A stretch of 64,000 nucleotides of DNA, taken from positions 1 through 64,000 of the forward strand of contig CBDHFM010000014.1 of assembly GCA_965262505.1 (NCBI GenBank), read 5' to 3'. Positions 35,489 to 44,968 of this stretch are shown here, one piece after another. A program made the position numbers and the translations under genes. The DNA comes from JACPPO01 sp965262505 (GTDB lineage Bacteria > Acidobacteriota > Vicinamibacteria > Vicinamibacterales > UBA2999). Below the pieces are notes generated by a model. The model saw only the letters and a list, made by a program, of their open reading frames with translations, was not told the origin of the DNA and ran no database searches. Each line of letters starts with the position of its first letter. Within the stretch, counting starts at the first letter, position 1.

Positions 35489-36425
35489 TAAAGCGCTTTT
35501 CAGATAGCCCTTGTACTGCTTGGGCTCGTCGTGGTACTTCTGCATGCACCAATGCAGGAGGACCGATGCAAGCCTATTCGATGGATCTCCGAGAACGGGC
35601 CCTGCTCGACAGTGATGCCGGGATGAAGGCCGCGGACGTTGCGGGCGGCGCCGGATGTTGGAGCCGCACCTGCACACCCTGGCCGCGCTGATCGCGGAGC
35701 AACTGGATCGCACCTTAGCCGAGCTGAAGGACGCGCTCGGCACGCCGGCCAGTCTGGCGACGATCTGGCGCGCGGTGGCGGCTCTGGACGTGACCGTCAA
35801 AAAAAACGGTCCGGCCCTCCGAACACGATCGACCTGACGTCGCGGCCGCGCGGGTCGTGTGGCACGCCGCCGCGCCGACCTGGGATCCGACACGCCTGGT
35901 TTTTCTCGATGAAACCGGCATGACGAACAATCTCCTGCGGCGGTATGGTCGGGCCCTCCGCGGGGCCCGCGTCCACGACCACGCGCCGTGCGCCCGGTGG
36001 CAGACCAGTACGTTTCTCGCAGCGCTGCGGGTGACTGGCCTGACCGCGCCCGGGGTCTTCGACGGCGCCATCGACGGGGCGAGCTTCCTCGCCTATATCG
36101 AACAGATCCTCGTGCCCACCCTGCATCCCGGGGACATCGTCATCGCCGATAACCTCAGCGCACACAAAGTGGCCGGCGTCCGCCAGGCGATCGAGCGCGT
36201 CGGCGCCACGCTCTGCTATCTGCCGCCCTACAGTCCGGACCTCAATCCCATTGAACTCTGCTTCGCGAAGCTCAAAGCCCTCGTGCGCGCCGCCCGCTGT
36301 CGATCCACCGAAACCCTCTGGCCTTTCCTCGGCGCCTGTCTGCCGCACTTCAGCCCCGAGGAATGCCGCAATTACTTTCGACACTGCGGCTATCCGGGCA
36401 CCACACGGTCATGAAAAGCGCTTTA
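35489..36425 (+). mobile_element. IS630-family element, internally deleted copy
   Basis: 937 bases with TA at both ends and inverted repeats TAAAGCGCTTTTCA and TAAAGCGCTTTTCA (reverse complement of the right end). Same family as the 18.9 kb copy but about 90 bases shorter: the orfA region after MDLRERALLDSDAGMKAADV is deleted. The orfB part and the A8 slippery run (35796-35803) remain. Confidence 0.85.
35575..36414 (+). pseudogene. IS630 transposase with orfA deletion
   Basis: OrfA is broken at about 35637. The DDE part (LVFLDETGMTNNLLRRYGRA, DIVIADNLSAHK, YLPPYSPDLNPIELCFAKLK) is complete from about 35857 to 36414. It could be mobilised by the transposase of the intact copy. Confidence 0.7.
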
Positions 36426-36449
36426 ATGGCCTCACGAACCTTTGGCATA

Positions 36450-37102
36450 GACCTCTATCGTATCCTTTGGCTCGCTGGTGAAGCGGGTTGGCGATGAGCA
36501 CAGGGCTGATGCCCGTCCATAGCACACCACGCAGGCCGGCCATGTTGCGCAGGACAGGGCGCGGCGGCTCGATGCGGGTCCGAGCCATGCGCGTTCGCTC
36601 GACGTCTGCAAGACATAGAATCAGACACGGGATACGACACACGGTGGCGCTGGCCGGAAAGCGGCTACGCCCGCATCAACGGCGTACTTGGGCGGGCCTC
36701 GGTCGGCTGGTAGACGCTTGACGGCACCGGCCTACAGGCCGGCGCCGCCGTCGGACGCTCGGTGTTGATCGCGCGGGAGCTGGCCACCCGGACGCTGGTC
36801 CCCCTCTTCGCCCCCTAGGCCGAGGCGCCCGAACTCTGCTGCCTTATCACCACGGCGGCCGCCCGGCAGCGGCTCGAGGTCCAAGTCTTCCTGGAGTGGG
36901 GGACGCGCGATGTTTCACCGATCGCGAGTACGTCCCTGCCGGAGGTCGTCAAGAGCTTCATCTGCCAGTGCGTCTACCGGCGCTGCTCGTCTTCTTGCTC
37001 ATCTCGATCCTCCTGCATGACCGACTCACGTCAGCTGAATGGGCTGTCCAGGAGAATCGGGTGCGGTTTACGATCTCCTTACTGCTAGACACACATCAAG
37101 GC
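36450..37102. other. Relic-bearing stretch: LysR-type C-terminal fragment
   Basis: About 650 bases without an intact gene. Plus-strand 36730-36930 reads AAVGRSVLIARELATRTLVP then LFAP, a TAG stop, and ITTAAARQRLEVQVFLEWG, which resembles the end of a LysR-family effector domain with a stop in it. The rest is unrecognised. Confidence 0.4.
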
Positions 37103-37133
37103 TGAGCTTGATCCGATTCGGTGGACGGTTTAG

Positions 37134-37994
37134 TTACGCCGCTTGAGCAGCTCGCCGTTCGAAGACGGCCGGACTGATCTGGCCGAGCGTCGAGTGACGA
37201 CGCCGCTGGTTATAGAACACCTCGAGGTAATCAAACAACTCCATCTTGGCCTCGCCGAAGCTGTCGAAGCGATCGGCCAGCTCACTCTTGACCGTCGAGA
37301 AGAAGCTCTCCATCACGGCGTTATCGTAGCAGTTGCCGCGGCGACTCATGCTACAGACGATGCCCCGTGCGCCCAGAATCGTCTGGTAGTCCTCGCTCGC
37401 GTAGGTGCAGCCCTGGTCGGAGTGGTGCAGCAGACCCGCATCCGGACAGCGTCGCTTTAGCGCCATGTCGAGAGCTTTGATCGTGACGTGTCGATCATTG
37501 ACGGCGCTCACGGCCCAGCCCACGACGAACCGCGAGAACAAGTCGAGGACCACGGCCAGATAAAGCTTGCCGCTGCTGCCGATGACGAACTCCGTCGTGT
37601 CGCCGACCCAGCGCTGGGTCGGACCGGGGGCCTCGAAGCAACGGTCCAAGAGATTCGCGGCGACCGGCTGATCGTGATCGCTCATCGTCGTGCACTTGAA
37701 CCGCTTGCGCGCGCGCGCCTCAAGACCGTCTTCCTGCATTAAACGGATGACGCGCTTCCGACTGACACGCTCCTCCTGCTCGATGAGATCCTCGTGAATA
37801 CGCGGGCTGCCATACCGCTGATGGCTCTCGTCGAACGAGGCACGCACCAGGACGCGCAGGCGTCGGTCGGTCTGCGTGCGCGCGGATTCGGGTCGACCGC
37901 GCGCCGCGTAAAAGCCGCTGGGCGAGACCTGCAGGTACTGACACAGCTTCGTGATCGGGAACTCGGCCTTCTCCGCGTCGATCCAAGCGAACAC
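37134..37994 (-). CDS. IS3-family transposase orfB
   Basis: A 286-residue rve-domain transposase. HTH_21-type ESHQRYGSPRIHEDLIEQEE near 55, first Asp in RWVGDTTEFVIG near 130, second in LLHHSDQGCTYASEDY near 190, Glu in NCYDNAVMESFFSTVKSEL near 228. All catalytic residues are present. It starts at the orfA stop, so a frameshift or coupling makes the full protein. Confidence 0.85.
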   Translation of the reverse strand: MFAWIDAEKAEFPITKLCQYLQVSPSGFYAARGRPESARTQTDRRLRVLVRASFDESHQRYGSPRIHEDLIEQEERVSRKRVIRLMQEDGLEARARKRFKCTTMSDHDQPVAANLLDRCFEAPGPTQRWVGDTTEFVIGSSGKLYLAVVLDLFSRFVVGWAVSAVNDRHVTIKALDMALKRRCPDAGLLHHSDQGCTYASEDYQTILGARGIVCSMSRRGNCYDNAVMESFFSTVKSELADRFDSFGEAKMELFDYLEVFYNQRRRHSTLGQISPAVFERRAAQAA

Positions 37995-38335
37995 TACGCT
38001 TGGTTCCTGGCGAAAAAGGCCGCGGCTTTTTTTAGGATGTCGCGCTCCATGCGCAACTCGCGATTGTCTTTGCGCAAGGCGGCTAGCTCGGTGCGCTCCT
38101 CGGTCGTGAGCCCGGTCTTGCCCTTGGTCCGATCCGCCCGGGCCTGCTCGACCCAGTTGCGGAGCGACGACTCGGTCAACCCCAAATCGCGCGCCGCGGC
38201 CGCGACCGTCTTGCCCTCATCGAGGACCAGGCGCACCGCGCCGGTCTTGTAGGCGTCCGTGAAGCTCCGCCGCGTCCGCCGCGCCTTGCTGTCTGCCATG
38301 GTGGCCATCGTATTCCCCTTTGGAAAGATGTCCAC
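37994..38335 (-). CDS. IS3-family transposase orfA
   Basis: A 113-residue HTH_Tnp_1 protein: RRSFTDAYKTGAVRLVLDEG, LGLTESSLRNWVEQARADRT, then a leucine-zipper ELAALRKDNRELRMERDILK and KAAAFFARNQ. An internal ATG (MATMADSKARR) is the likelier start. Its end overlaps the orfB start. Confidence 0.8.
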   Translation of the reverse strand: MDIFPKGNTMATMADSKARRTRRSFTDAYKTGAVRLVLDEGKTVAAAARDLGLTESSLRNWVEQARADRTKGKTGLTTEERTELAALRKDNRELRMERDILKKAAAFFARNQA

Positions 38336-38429
38336 CGAATCGGATCAAGCTCAGGCTGCGACTATCGTCTTCTTGCTGCAAGAGACCGGACGTGGCCCTT
38401 ATAGGGCACGATATAAGGGTTTACGGTAC

Positions 38430-38825
38430 ATGTCTGAGTGGATCCCGCCCCGGAAAGCTTACGCGTGTGCGGTTGCAGCCCTCACGACGGTGCTCGTGGT
38501 CATATCCTGCGGATCGAAACAGCCCGTCTTCACTGATGCAAGTCCCCAAAAACTTCAGAGAGCCTGTCAGGCCGTCGACGAGGCGACCGGACTTGAGATG
38601 ACCGAAACCGACCGTACATGGTGCAGAGACATGATGCAGGCGTGGTACTCCGAAACTTGGTACACACGATCCGACCCAGCCGATCAATTTACGGGCATGA
38701 GCCAGCTTCGCTACCTGCAGGCGAAAGCGATAGATTGTCTGAGGCCCGCCGATGCCTACAAGCTGATCGGCGCGGACCGATGGGAAGCCGTCATGCGATG
38801 TCTTGTCATCGTACGACAGCGATAA
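38430..38825 (+). CDS. Lipoprotein, unknown
   Basis: A 131-residue protein with a lipoprotein signal: AYACAVAALTTVLVVISCGS, where the lipobox is VIS-C. The mature part has Cys pairs (RACQAVDEATGLEM, RTWCRDMMQAW, KAIDCLRPADAYK) that could form disulfides, and a helical pattern. The ATG at 38430 is preferred because longer reading would enter the IS. No family recognised. Confidence 0.6.
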   Translation: MSEWIPPRKAYACAVAALTTVLVVISCGSKQPVFTDASPQKLQRACQAVDEATGLEMTETDRTWCRDMMQAWYSETWYTRSDPADQFTGMSQLRYLQAKAIDCLRPADAYKLIGADRWEAVMRCLVIVRQR

Positions 38826-38994
38826 CCCGCGTGACACCCGGCGGCTCGAACACAGTCAAGCCAAGGTGGAAGGGTTGCGGGAGGCCATTCCACTGACTGG
38901 TGAAATTTGAGAGAGGCGGCTCCTCACTGCTCGTGGCACATGAGTGGTACCTCGCCGGCGGCGCGAGGCCGCCAACGGTGTGTGGATCCCGGTA

Positions 38995-39020
38995 TGTCCC
39001 AAACGACCGTTTACGACATA
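38995..39020. repeat. 26-bp palindrome, copy 2
   Basis: TGTCCCAAACG, AC, CGTTTACGACATA. It is followed by ATGCTGATCGA, a trace of the resolvase start seen at copy 3. It lies between the lipoprotein and TonB receptor genes. Confidence 0.7.
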
Positions 39021-39129
39021 TGCTGATCGAGTGGGGCGGCTTGGCCCGCACTGCTCGGGACGCTCAGCAGGAACCACACTATTGGGGATGCAGTCGAAGG
39101 TTCATCCCACGTACAAGACGGACAGGCTC

Positions 39130-41967
39130 ATGGCAATGACTTGTCTTGAACTGCAGCGGCACGGCCGCGTCCGATGGTTTTTCTACCATCATCCACACAC
39201 TGTACTCGCGGTGGTGCTGGTGTTTGCCGTCGGCGTGTTCGCGCCCGGCGTGGCCAGCGCCCAGGACGCGACGATCGCCGGGACGGTCACCGACGCCACG
39301 GGCGGCATTCTCCCCGGCGTCACCGTGGCGGCGCGGGACGGGGCTGGCAACGCGCAGGTAACCGTCACCGACGGGACCGGCCAGTTCACGTTCAGCGGAC
39401 TTGCCCCGGGGACGTATGACGTGACGTTCACCCGCCCCGGCTTCACCGTGCCCGCGCAGGTGGTGGAGGCGAGCGCGGGCGCCACGGCCGTCCTGGACGT
39501 GGAAATGGCGGTCGGTGGGCTCGCCGCGGAGGTGGTGGTGGTCGGGACCCGCGCCCAGCCGCGGTCGGTGACCGCCTCGTCGGTACCGATTGACGCCATC
39601 CCGCTGCAGGACATCGTCAGCCAGGGCGCCACCACGCTCGACTACCAGCTACGGACGCTGGTCCCCTCGTTCAACGTCGCCACGCACCCGATCAGTGACG
39701 CGGCCACGCTGGTTCGGCCGGTCAGTCTGCGCAACCTGGCGCACGACCATACGCTGGTGCTCGTCAACGGCAAGCGCCGCCACCGCTCGTCGGTCATCGC
39801 CTGGTTCGCCGGCGTGACGGACGGGGCGCAGGGACCGGACATTTCCACTATTCCCTCGATTGCGCTGCGGCAGGTCGAGGTGCTGCGCGACGGCGCCTCG
39901 GCGCAGTACGGCTCGGACGCCATTGCCGGCGTGATGAACTTTCTGCTCAAGGACAACCGATCGGGCGGCAGCCTAGAGTTCAATACCGGCACCTACCGCG
40001 CGGGCGACGGCGATGCGTACACCATTGCTGGCAACGTCGGATTACCGCTCGGCAACACCGGGTTCGTCAATCTCAGCATGGAGTACGGCAACGCCGACCC
40101 GACCAACCGCAGCGTGCAGCGGGCCGACGCCGCGGCGCTGATCGCGGCCGGTAACACGGCGGTGGCCGACCCGGTGCAGATCTGGGGAAACCCGACGATC
40201 GAGGACGACCTGAAGCTGTTCGGCAATGTCGGCCACCTGTTCGCCAACCGGGTGCAGGTCTACGGGCACGCCAACTACGCGGAGAAGAAGGTGACGGAGG
40301 GGTTCTACTTCCGGAATCCGAACAACCGCGCCAACATCTACAGCCTCGACGACGGCGAGACGCTGCTCATCGGCGACGTGCTCGACGCGCGCGACGGCAT
40401 CGTCGACGGGTCCGCCAACTGCCCCGCCGTGCGGGTCATGAACAACCGGCCGGATGCCGTGGCCCTGGCCCAGGTGTTCGCCGATCCGAACTGCTTCTCC
40501 TTTCAAGAGACCATTCCGGGCGGGTTCACGCCGCGGTTCGGCGGCGTGGTCAGCGACAGGTCGGTGGTGGCCGGCGTGCGGCGGCTCGCCGCGAATAGCC
40601 TGACCTGGGACGCCAGCGCCAGCTACGGCGCCCACGAGTCGGACTTCTTCTTCAACAACACCGTCAACGCGTCGCTCGGCCCGGACACGCCCCGCAACTT
40701 CGACCCGGGCCTGTACCGGCAGGAGGAAGTGAATCTCAACGTTGACGTCTCCTACGCCGCCACCGACATCGTCAACATCGCGGGCGGCGCCGAGTGGCGC
40801 GACGAGCGGTTCGAGATCGGCGCCGGGGGACGGCCCTCCTGGGAGGTGGGACCATACGCCGCGCAGGGCTTCGTCTCCGGCTCGAACGGCTTTCCCGGAT
40901 TCCCCGCCTACACCGCCGGGACCTGGAACCGCAGCAACGTCGCGTTGTACGGCGACCTGGAGCTGCGGGATCCGGACGACCGCTGGACGGTCGGCGGCGC
41001 CGTGCGTGTCGAGCACTTCGACCTCTTCGGCTCCACGACCAACGGCAAGCTGTCGGCCCGCTATGGCCTGACCGACGACGTCTCTGTGCGCGGCGGCATC
41101 AGCACCGGGTTTCGGGCGCCGACGCCGGGCCAGCAGAACACGCTGAACGTCCAGACAACCATCGACCCCGAGACGCTGCAACTGGTCGACAGCGCCAACG
41201 TGCCGTCGACCTTCCGGGCCGCGCAGCTGCGGGGCGGCCAGCCGCTGGAGTCCGAGACGTCCATCAATACGACCGCAGGGCTTGTCGTCGATACCGGCCC
41301 CTTCACGTTGACTGCCGACTATTTCCGCGTCGACGTCGACAATCGCCTCGCACTGTCGCAGACCTTCACGCTGGACGACGACGAACGCGCGCTGCTGCTG
41401 TCGGAAGGGATCGCCTCGGCCGGCACGCTGAAATTCTTCCGCTTCTTCATCAACGATTTCTCCAGCCGAAACCAAGGCGTCGATCTGGTCTCCACCTACG
41501 CGCCGCCGGCGCTGGGCGGTGACACGGTGCTCAGCGTCACCCTGAACTACACCCACACGGAGCTGACGGAAGAGTCGCAGTTGCTCACCGCCGGTGACGT
41601 GCTCGGCCTGGAGCGCGGCGTGCCCCGCATCCGCTGGAACGCCGCCATCAACCAGCAGGTGGCGCGGGTCGGCGTGCTTGCCCGTCTGAACTACTACGGC
41701 GCCTGGGTCGACCACTTCGACGCGCGCTTCGTCCGTGGCGCCGACGCGCCGCTGCTGGACGGCCGGTACATCGTCGACCTGGAAGCCAGCATCCCGCTCA
41801 CCCCCGACGTGACGCTGGCGGTCGGCGGCCAGAACGTTTTCGACACCTTCTCGCAGCGGATGGACCTGTTCGCCGACATCTTCGGCCTCCCCTACAGCCA
41901 GTTCACGCCGTGGGGCCTGAGCGGCGGGTACTACTACGCACGGTTGAACTACACCTGGGGTCGGTAG
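39130..41967 (+). CDS. TonB-dependent receptor with carboxypeptidase-regulatory-like N-terminus
   Basis: A 945-residue outer-membrane receptor. An N-terminal signal (VLAVVLVFAVGVFAPGVASA then Q) is followed by an Ig-like regulatory domain (TIAGTVTDATGGILPGVTVA, LAPGTYDVTFTRPGF), the plug with VLVNGKRRHRSSVIAWF and VEVLRDGASAQYGSDAIAGV, and a 22-strand-type barrel ending LNYTWGR. The N-terminal domain is common in Acidobacteriota and Bacteroidota receptors. The ATG at 39130 gives the best signal. The substrate is unknown. Its first 300 bases are duplicated as a relic at 45.0 kb. Confidence 0.85.
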   Translation: MAMTCLELQRHGRVRWFFYHHPHTVLAVVLVFAVGVFAPGVASAQDATIAGTVTDATGGILPGVTVAARDGAGNAQVTVTDGTGQFTFSGLAPGTYDVTFTRPGFTVPAQVVEASAGATAVLDVEMAVGGLAAEVVVVGTRAQPRSVTASSVPIDAIPLQDIVSQGATTLDYQLRTLVPSFNVATHPISDAATLVRPVSLRNLAHDHTLVLVNGKRRHRSSVIAWFAGVTDGAQGPDISTIPSIALRQVEVLRDGASAQYGSDAIAGVMNFLLKDNRSGGSLEFNTGTYRAGDGDAYTIAGNVGLPLGNTGFVNLSMEYGNADPTNRSVQRADAAALIAAGNTAVADPVQIWGNPTIEDDLKLFGNVGHLFANRVQVYGHANYAEKKVTEGFYFRNPNNRANIYSLDDGETLLIGDVLDARDGIVDGSANCPAVRVMNNRPDAVALAQVFADPNCFSFQETIPGGFTPRFGGVVSDRSVVAGVRRLAANSLTWDASASYGAHESDFFFNNTVNASLGPDTPRNFDPGLYRQEEVNLNVDVSYAATDIVNIAGGAEWRDERFEIGAGGRPSWEVGPYAAQGFVSGSNGFPGFPAYTAGTWNRSNVALYGDLELRDPDDRWTVGGAVRVEHFDLFGSTTNGKLSARYGLTDDVSVRGGISTGFRAPTPGQQNTLNVQTTIDPETLQLVDSANVPSTFRAAQLRGGQPLESETSINTTAGLVVDTGPFTLTADYFRVDVDNRLALSQTFTLDDDERALLLSEGIASAGTLKFFRFFINDFSSRNQGVDLVSTYAPPALGGDTVLSVTLNYTHTELTEESQLLTAGDVLGLERGVPRIRWNAAINQQVARVGVLARLNYYGAWVDHFDARFVRGADAPLLDGRYIVDLEASIPLTPDVTLAVGGQNVFDTFSQRMDLFADIFGLPYSQFTPWGLSGGYYYARLNYTWGR

Positions 41968-42049
41968 TCGCAATCGGGCATTGACGCCCCTCTATGTCAA
42001 GACAGGTATTCAGGCGGCTCGTGCTCTGGACCGTGATGCCGCTCGGGAG

Positions 42050-42075
42050 TATCGCAAACGACCGTTTACGACACA
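42050..42075. repeat. 26-bp palindrome, copy 3
   Basis: TATCGCAAACG, AC, CGTTTACGACACA. Its last base is the first base of the ATG of the resolvase pseudogene (42075). Confidence 0.8.
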
Positions 42076-42662
42076 TGCTGATCGGCTACGCTCGCGTCTC
42101 AAAGGCGGACGTCTCCCAGTCGCTGGACCCGTAGCGCGACGCGCTGCGGGCGTCGACGCCGTCCACGTCTACGACGACTTTTCGCGGCCGGGCGTCCGCG
42201 ACGGGGCTCGACAGCTGCCTGCGCGCGCTCCGGACGGGCGACGTGATCGTCGTCTGGAAGCTCGACCGCCTCGGCCGCAGCCTCACCCACCTGGTCAACA
42301 CCGTGCAGGACCTGTCGACCCGCGGCGTGGACCTACGGGTGCTCACCGGACAAGGTGCGCAGATCGACACCACCACCGCTGCCGGCCGCGGCGCTGGCCG
42401 AGTTCGAGCGGAGCTGATCCGCGAACGCACCCTGGCCGGACTCACGGCCGCGCGGGCGCGCGGACGCCACGGAGGCGGGACGTTCGCGCTGTCGAAAACC
42501 CAGGTGCGGCTGGCCCAGGTCGCGATGGCGCACCGCGACACTTCCGTGTCCGCGCTCTGCCGTGAACTCGGGATCAATCCCGTGACGCTCTACAGGTACG
42601 TCGGGCCGCAGGGCGACCTGGAAGCACGGACCTCCAGCCCGCTACACGTCAGCGTGGGCTGA
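42075..42662 (+). pseudogene. Serine resolvase/invertase, degraded
   Basis: Starts MLIGYARVSKADVSQSLDP, then a TAG stop (for LxQR) and shifts before VIVVWKLDRLGRSLTHLVNT (from 42243), LTGQGAQIDTTTAAGRG, then ELIRERTLAGLTAARARGR and a C-terminal HTH (DTSVSALCRELGINPVTLYR). The catalytic Ser of the YARVSK motif is present, but stops and frameshifts separate it from the rest. Closest in type to Tn3-like resolvases and Hin-like invertases. Confidence 0.8.
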
Positions 42663-42808
42663 AGTGATGGCCTTCTGACCTGGACGATGGTGTGACGAAC
42701 ACAATCTCGTGGGCTCGGCGGCTTTCGGGTGTATAAAGGGGCCATCCGGGGCAGGCAAAACGGAAATCTCGGATTTTTTAATTCCGTTTCCTAGGTAAGG
42801 AGGGAACC

Positions 42809-43126
42809 ATGGCGCTAGTGGGCAAGTGCGCTTTTGTCGTTGGACTGGTGATCGCTGTGGCCGGAGGCTTCGGCTTTGAACAGGCTTGGTTTGGCTGGGT
42901 ACTCGCAGTGCTCGGCTTGATCGTCGGATTCTTGAATGTCAACGATAAGGAGAGTCAGACCTTCCTCTTGGCGGCGATAGCGCTGATCGTAGCGGCAAGC
43001 GCCGTTGGCGCGATCCCCTACATCGGGGAGGTGGTGACCCGGGTCATCGCGAATCTCGTGCTCTTCCTGGGGGGCGCGGTTTTGGTCGTAGCGGTGAAAA
43101 GTCTGTTCGCGGTCGCGAGAGACTGA
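42809..43126 (+). CDS. Small four-segment membrane protein
   Basis: A 105-residue hydrophobic protein with four segments: CAFVVGLVIAVAGGFGF, WFGWVLAVLGLIVGFL, TFLLAAIALIVAASAVGAIP and VIANLVLFLGGAVLVVAVKS. AAGGAGGGAACC stands directly before the ATG, a strong ribosome-binding site. The next gene starts 6 bases after its stop, so they share an operon. Archaeal and bacterial proteins of this layout are uncharacterised. Confidence 0.65.
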   Translation: MALVGKCAFVVGLVIAVAGGFGFEQAWFGWVLAVLGLIVGFLNVNDKESQTFLLAAIALIVAASAVGAIPYIGEVVTRVIANLVLFLGGAVLVVAVKSLFAVARD

Positions 43127-43131
43127 AGCGC

Positions 43132-44850
43132 ATGCTGCAGCCCCACTACAATCCGAGTCCGCGCGTCGGGGCCCTCGCGAGGGCCGCGCTCGCTCTCGGC
43201 GTCGGCCTCGGCTGCGCGCTTTCCACAGGGGCGGCCGTGCGCCCGTCCGCTCAGGTGGCGCAGGTGGAGGAACCGCCGGAGATTGTCACGAAGACCGTAT
43301 GGCTCGGCGCGTATTTCGCCGACTCTGTCGAACAGCTCGACGATGCCGACCGGGTCGAGGTCGGGGGAGACTTCACCATCGGGCGTCCGGCGACAGCGGT
43401 GCAGCCGGATGCCGAGGCGCTGGCCGACGAAAGCCCGGTCCTCTTCGACCGTCTCGAGGCGCTGGGAAGGCTGACGGCCCGGGTCATCGTCGATCGAGCG
43501 GGAGCCGTACGTCGTATCCGCTTCGACGGTGACGTCGACGAGGACCTGCAGGTGCCCTTCCTGGAGGTGCTCGACGCGGCTCGCTTCGATCCGACGACTC
43601 ACGTCGAGCGCGGCCCCGTCATGGTTGAGGTGCAGGTCGAGTACTGGATCAATCCGGTACTGCCGCGACAGTCGCTGTACGAAGAAGGGCAGCGGTTCGT
43701 GGGGGACGAGGTAGCCGAAGTTGTTCCCTGGGGCCAGCAAGACGGCTTCCTCCAAGGGGGATTCCCCCGCTACGCCACCGTGCTGGAAAAGGGAGAGCCG
43801 CCCGTGCTCGACGTGGGCGACGCGGAGCATGTCCTGTCGTTCCTCCTCGCTATCGATGATCGCGGAATGGTCGAGTCGGTCACGCTGGTCTGGGACTCGC
43901 GCACCAATCTGTACGAGCAGAGCGAGCCCACACCGGAATCCGAGCGTCTGGTCGCCTATCTCGAGACCTTCCGCTTTGAGCCGGTCGTCCTGAGCGACGG
44001 CACGCCGGCGCCGGCGACAGCACTGGTCGACCTGCGAACGTCGACCCGGGGTGTGGAGGTGGCCACCCGTGCTGGGGACCGGGAAGAGCTGGAGCGACGC
44101 CTCGCGGAGACCTATCGTCTGGCGGACGGTCGGAATCTCGATCTCCGGCCTCCGCCGCACCCTCCCGAACGCACGATCCTCTATCGCACGGGACATCCGT
44201 TGCAGGCCCGGGCGATTCCCGGGGGGCCGGACATCATGACGATCGTGTGGATGGACGACCGCCCTGGATTTCGGGGTGCATCGTTCGGGCCCGCGGACGT
44301 GCTCTTGCTGCTGCGCACTCTCGGCATCCGCCCGGGAGCCGTGCGCTTCGAAGGGGGAGCCGAGAATGTCCGGGTCGCGGCCGACGTCGTCATCCGTGAC
44401 GGCGCTTCCCGGGACGAGCTTCTGGCCGAGCTCCCACAGGTGCTCAAGGAGCGGTTCGACCTGGACCTCAGCGTCCAGGAGATCTCCGAGCCGTCCCGGA
44501 CGCTGGTCCTGAGGGGTTCAATCGGGGCCGTGCCACCGGATGACGACTACGACGGCCAACGGGTGCTGCACGTGTTCACCGACCGGAAGAACGAGGATCG
44601 ATCCGGATCTGGCGGCGGTCCGTCGACGGACGCCGAGATGCTGGTCCAACTCTTGTCGTACCAGCTCGAAATATCTGTAGTCGACGAAACGACCGGGACG
44701 GCTTTCGAGCCGTTCTTTATACAGAGCCACGTCTCGGCCTACCTGACGGAGCGGCTGGACCTGTTGATTCAGAATATCGAGGCCCAGACCGACCTCGACA
44801 TCGCGGTGGAGGAACGTCTCGACCGGGTCGTGGTCGTGGGTTGGCGGTAG
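43132..44850 (+). CDS. Exported protein with TonB-C-like repeats and a TIGR03435-like end
   Basis: A 572-residue protein with an N-terminal signal-like segment (ARAALALGVGLGCALSTGAA). Two stretches resemble TonB C-terminal domains: ARVIVDRAGAVRRIRFDGDV with LEVLDAARFDP near 110, and LLAIDDRGMVESVTLVWDSR with FRFEPVVLSDGTPA near 240. The C-terminal third (LKERFDLDLSVQE, LVQLLSYQLEISVVDETTGT, LIQNIEAQTDLDIAVEERLD, VVVVGWR) has the layout of TIGR03435 proteins of soil Acidobacteriota. No function is known for that group. It follows the small membrane protein and may share its envelope role. Confidence 0.55.
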   Translation: MLQPHYNPSPRVGALARAALALGVGLGCALSTGAAVRPSAQVAQVEEPPEIVTKTVWLGAYFADSVEQLDDADRVEVGGDFTIGRPATAVQPDAEALADESPVLFDRLEALGRLTARVIVDRAGAVRRIRFDGDVDEDLQVPFLEVLDAARFDPTTHVERGPVMVEVQVEYWINPVLPRQSLYEEGQRFVGDEVAEVVPWGQQDGFLQGGFPRYATVLEKGEPPVLDVGDAEHVLSFLLAIDDRGMVESVTLVWDSRTNLYEQSEPTPESERLVAYLETFRFEPVVLSDGTPAPATALVDLRTSTRGVEVATRAGDREELERRLAETYRLADGRNLDLRPPPHPPERTILYRTGHPLQARAIPGGPDIMTIVWMDDRPGFRGASFGPADVLLLLRTLGIRPGAVRFEGGAENVRVAADVVIRDGASRDELLAELPQVLKERFDLDLSVQEISEPSRTLVLRGSIGAVPPDDDYDGQRVLHVFTDRKNEDRSGSGGGPSTDAEMLVQLLSYQLEISVVDETTGTAFEPFFIQSHVSAYLTERLDLLIQNIEAQTDLDIAVEERLDRVVVVGWR

Positions 44851-44968
44851 CGCCCCGGGGCCGTCCGCGCCAAGACGCTAGCCCGGATAATTCACGAGGC
44901 GGGGATTTCGGGCGTCACGATACCACAGACTGTCCGGTTCCCGGATCTGTTCGACAAGCCCCTCGTCG

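Larger units (their letters stand above)
35318..36448 (-). pseudogene. hicA: hicA toxin gene split by IS630 and frameshifted
   Basis: The start (36448, minus strand) reads MPKVREAI. The IS630 copy 35489-36425 follows; after it the gene continues KLIEADGW. Joining at a single TA gives MPKVREAIKLIEADGW in frame. A one-base excess then shifts the frame before RKVTTKGSHRQFKH, LSDGLAPGTYNSILKQAGLK and the stop. The GSH histidine is retained. Both lesions should inactivate the toxin. Confidence 0.8.
37103..38353 (-). mobile_element. IS3-family element, complete
   Basis: 1,251 bases bounded by perfect 24-base inverted repeats (one end begins TGAGCTTGATCCGATTCGG). GGC stands on both outer flanks (37100-37102 and 38354-38356), a 3-bp target duplication as expected for IS3. 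It encodes orfA and orfB on the minus strand. Confidence 0.9.

Noticed and set aside
40042..41973. A 643-codon ORF antisense to the TonB receptor
   Set aside because: High GC makes long antisense frames common; it has no domain features, while the plus strand encodes a complete receptor.
43018..44196. A 392-codon antisense ORF over the TIGR03435-like gene
   Set aside because: No motifs; the plus strand has a signal-like start, a ribosome-binding context and family-like segments.
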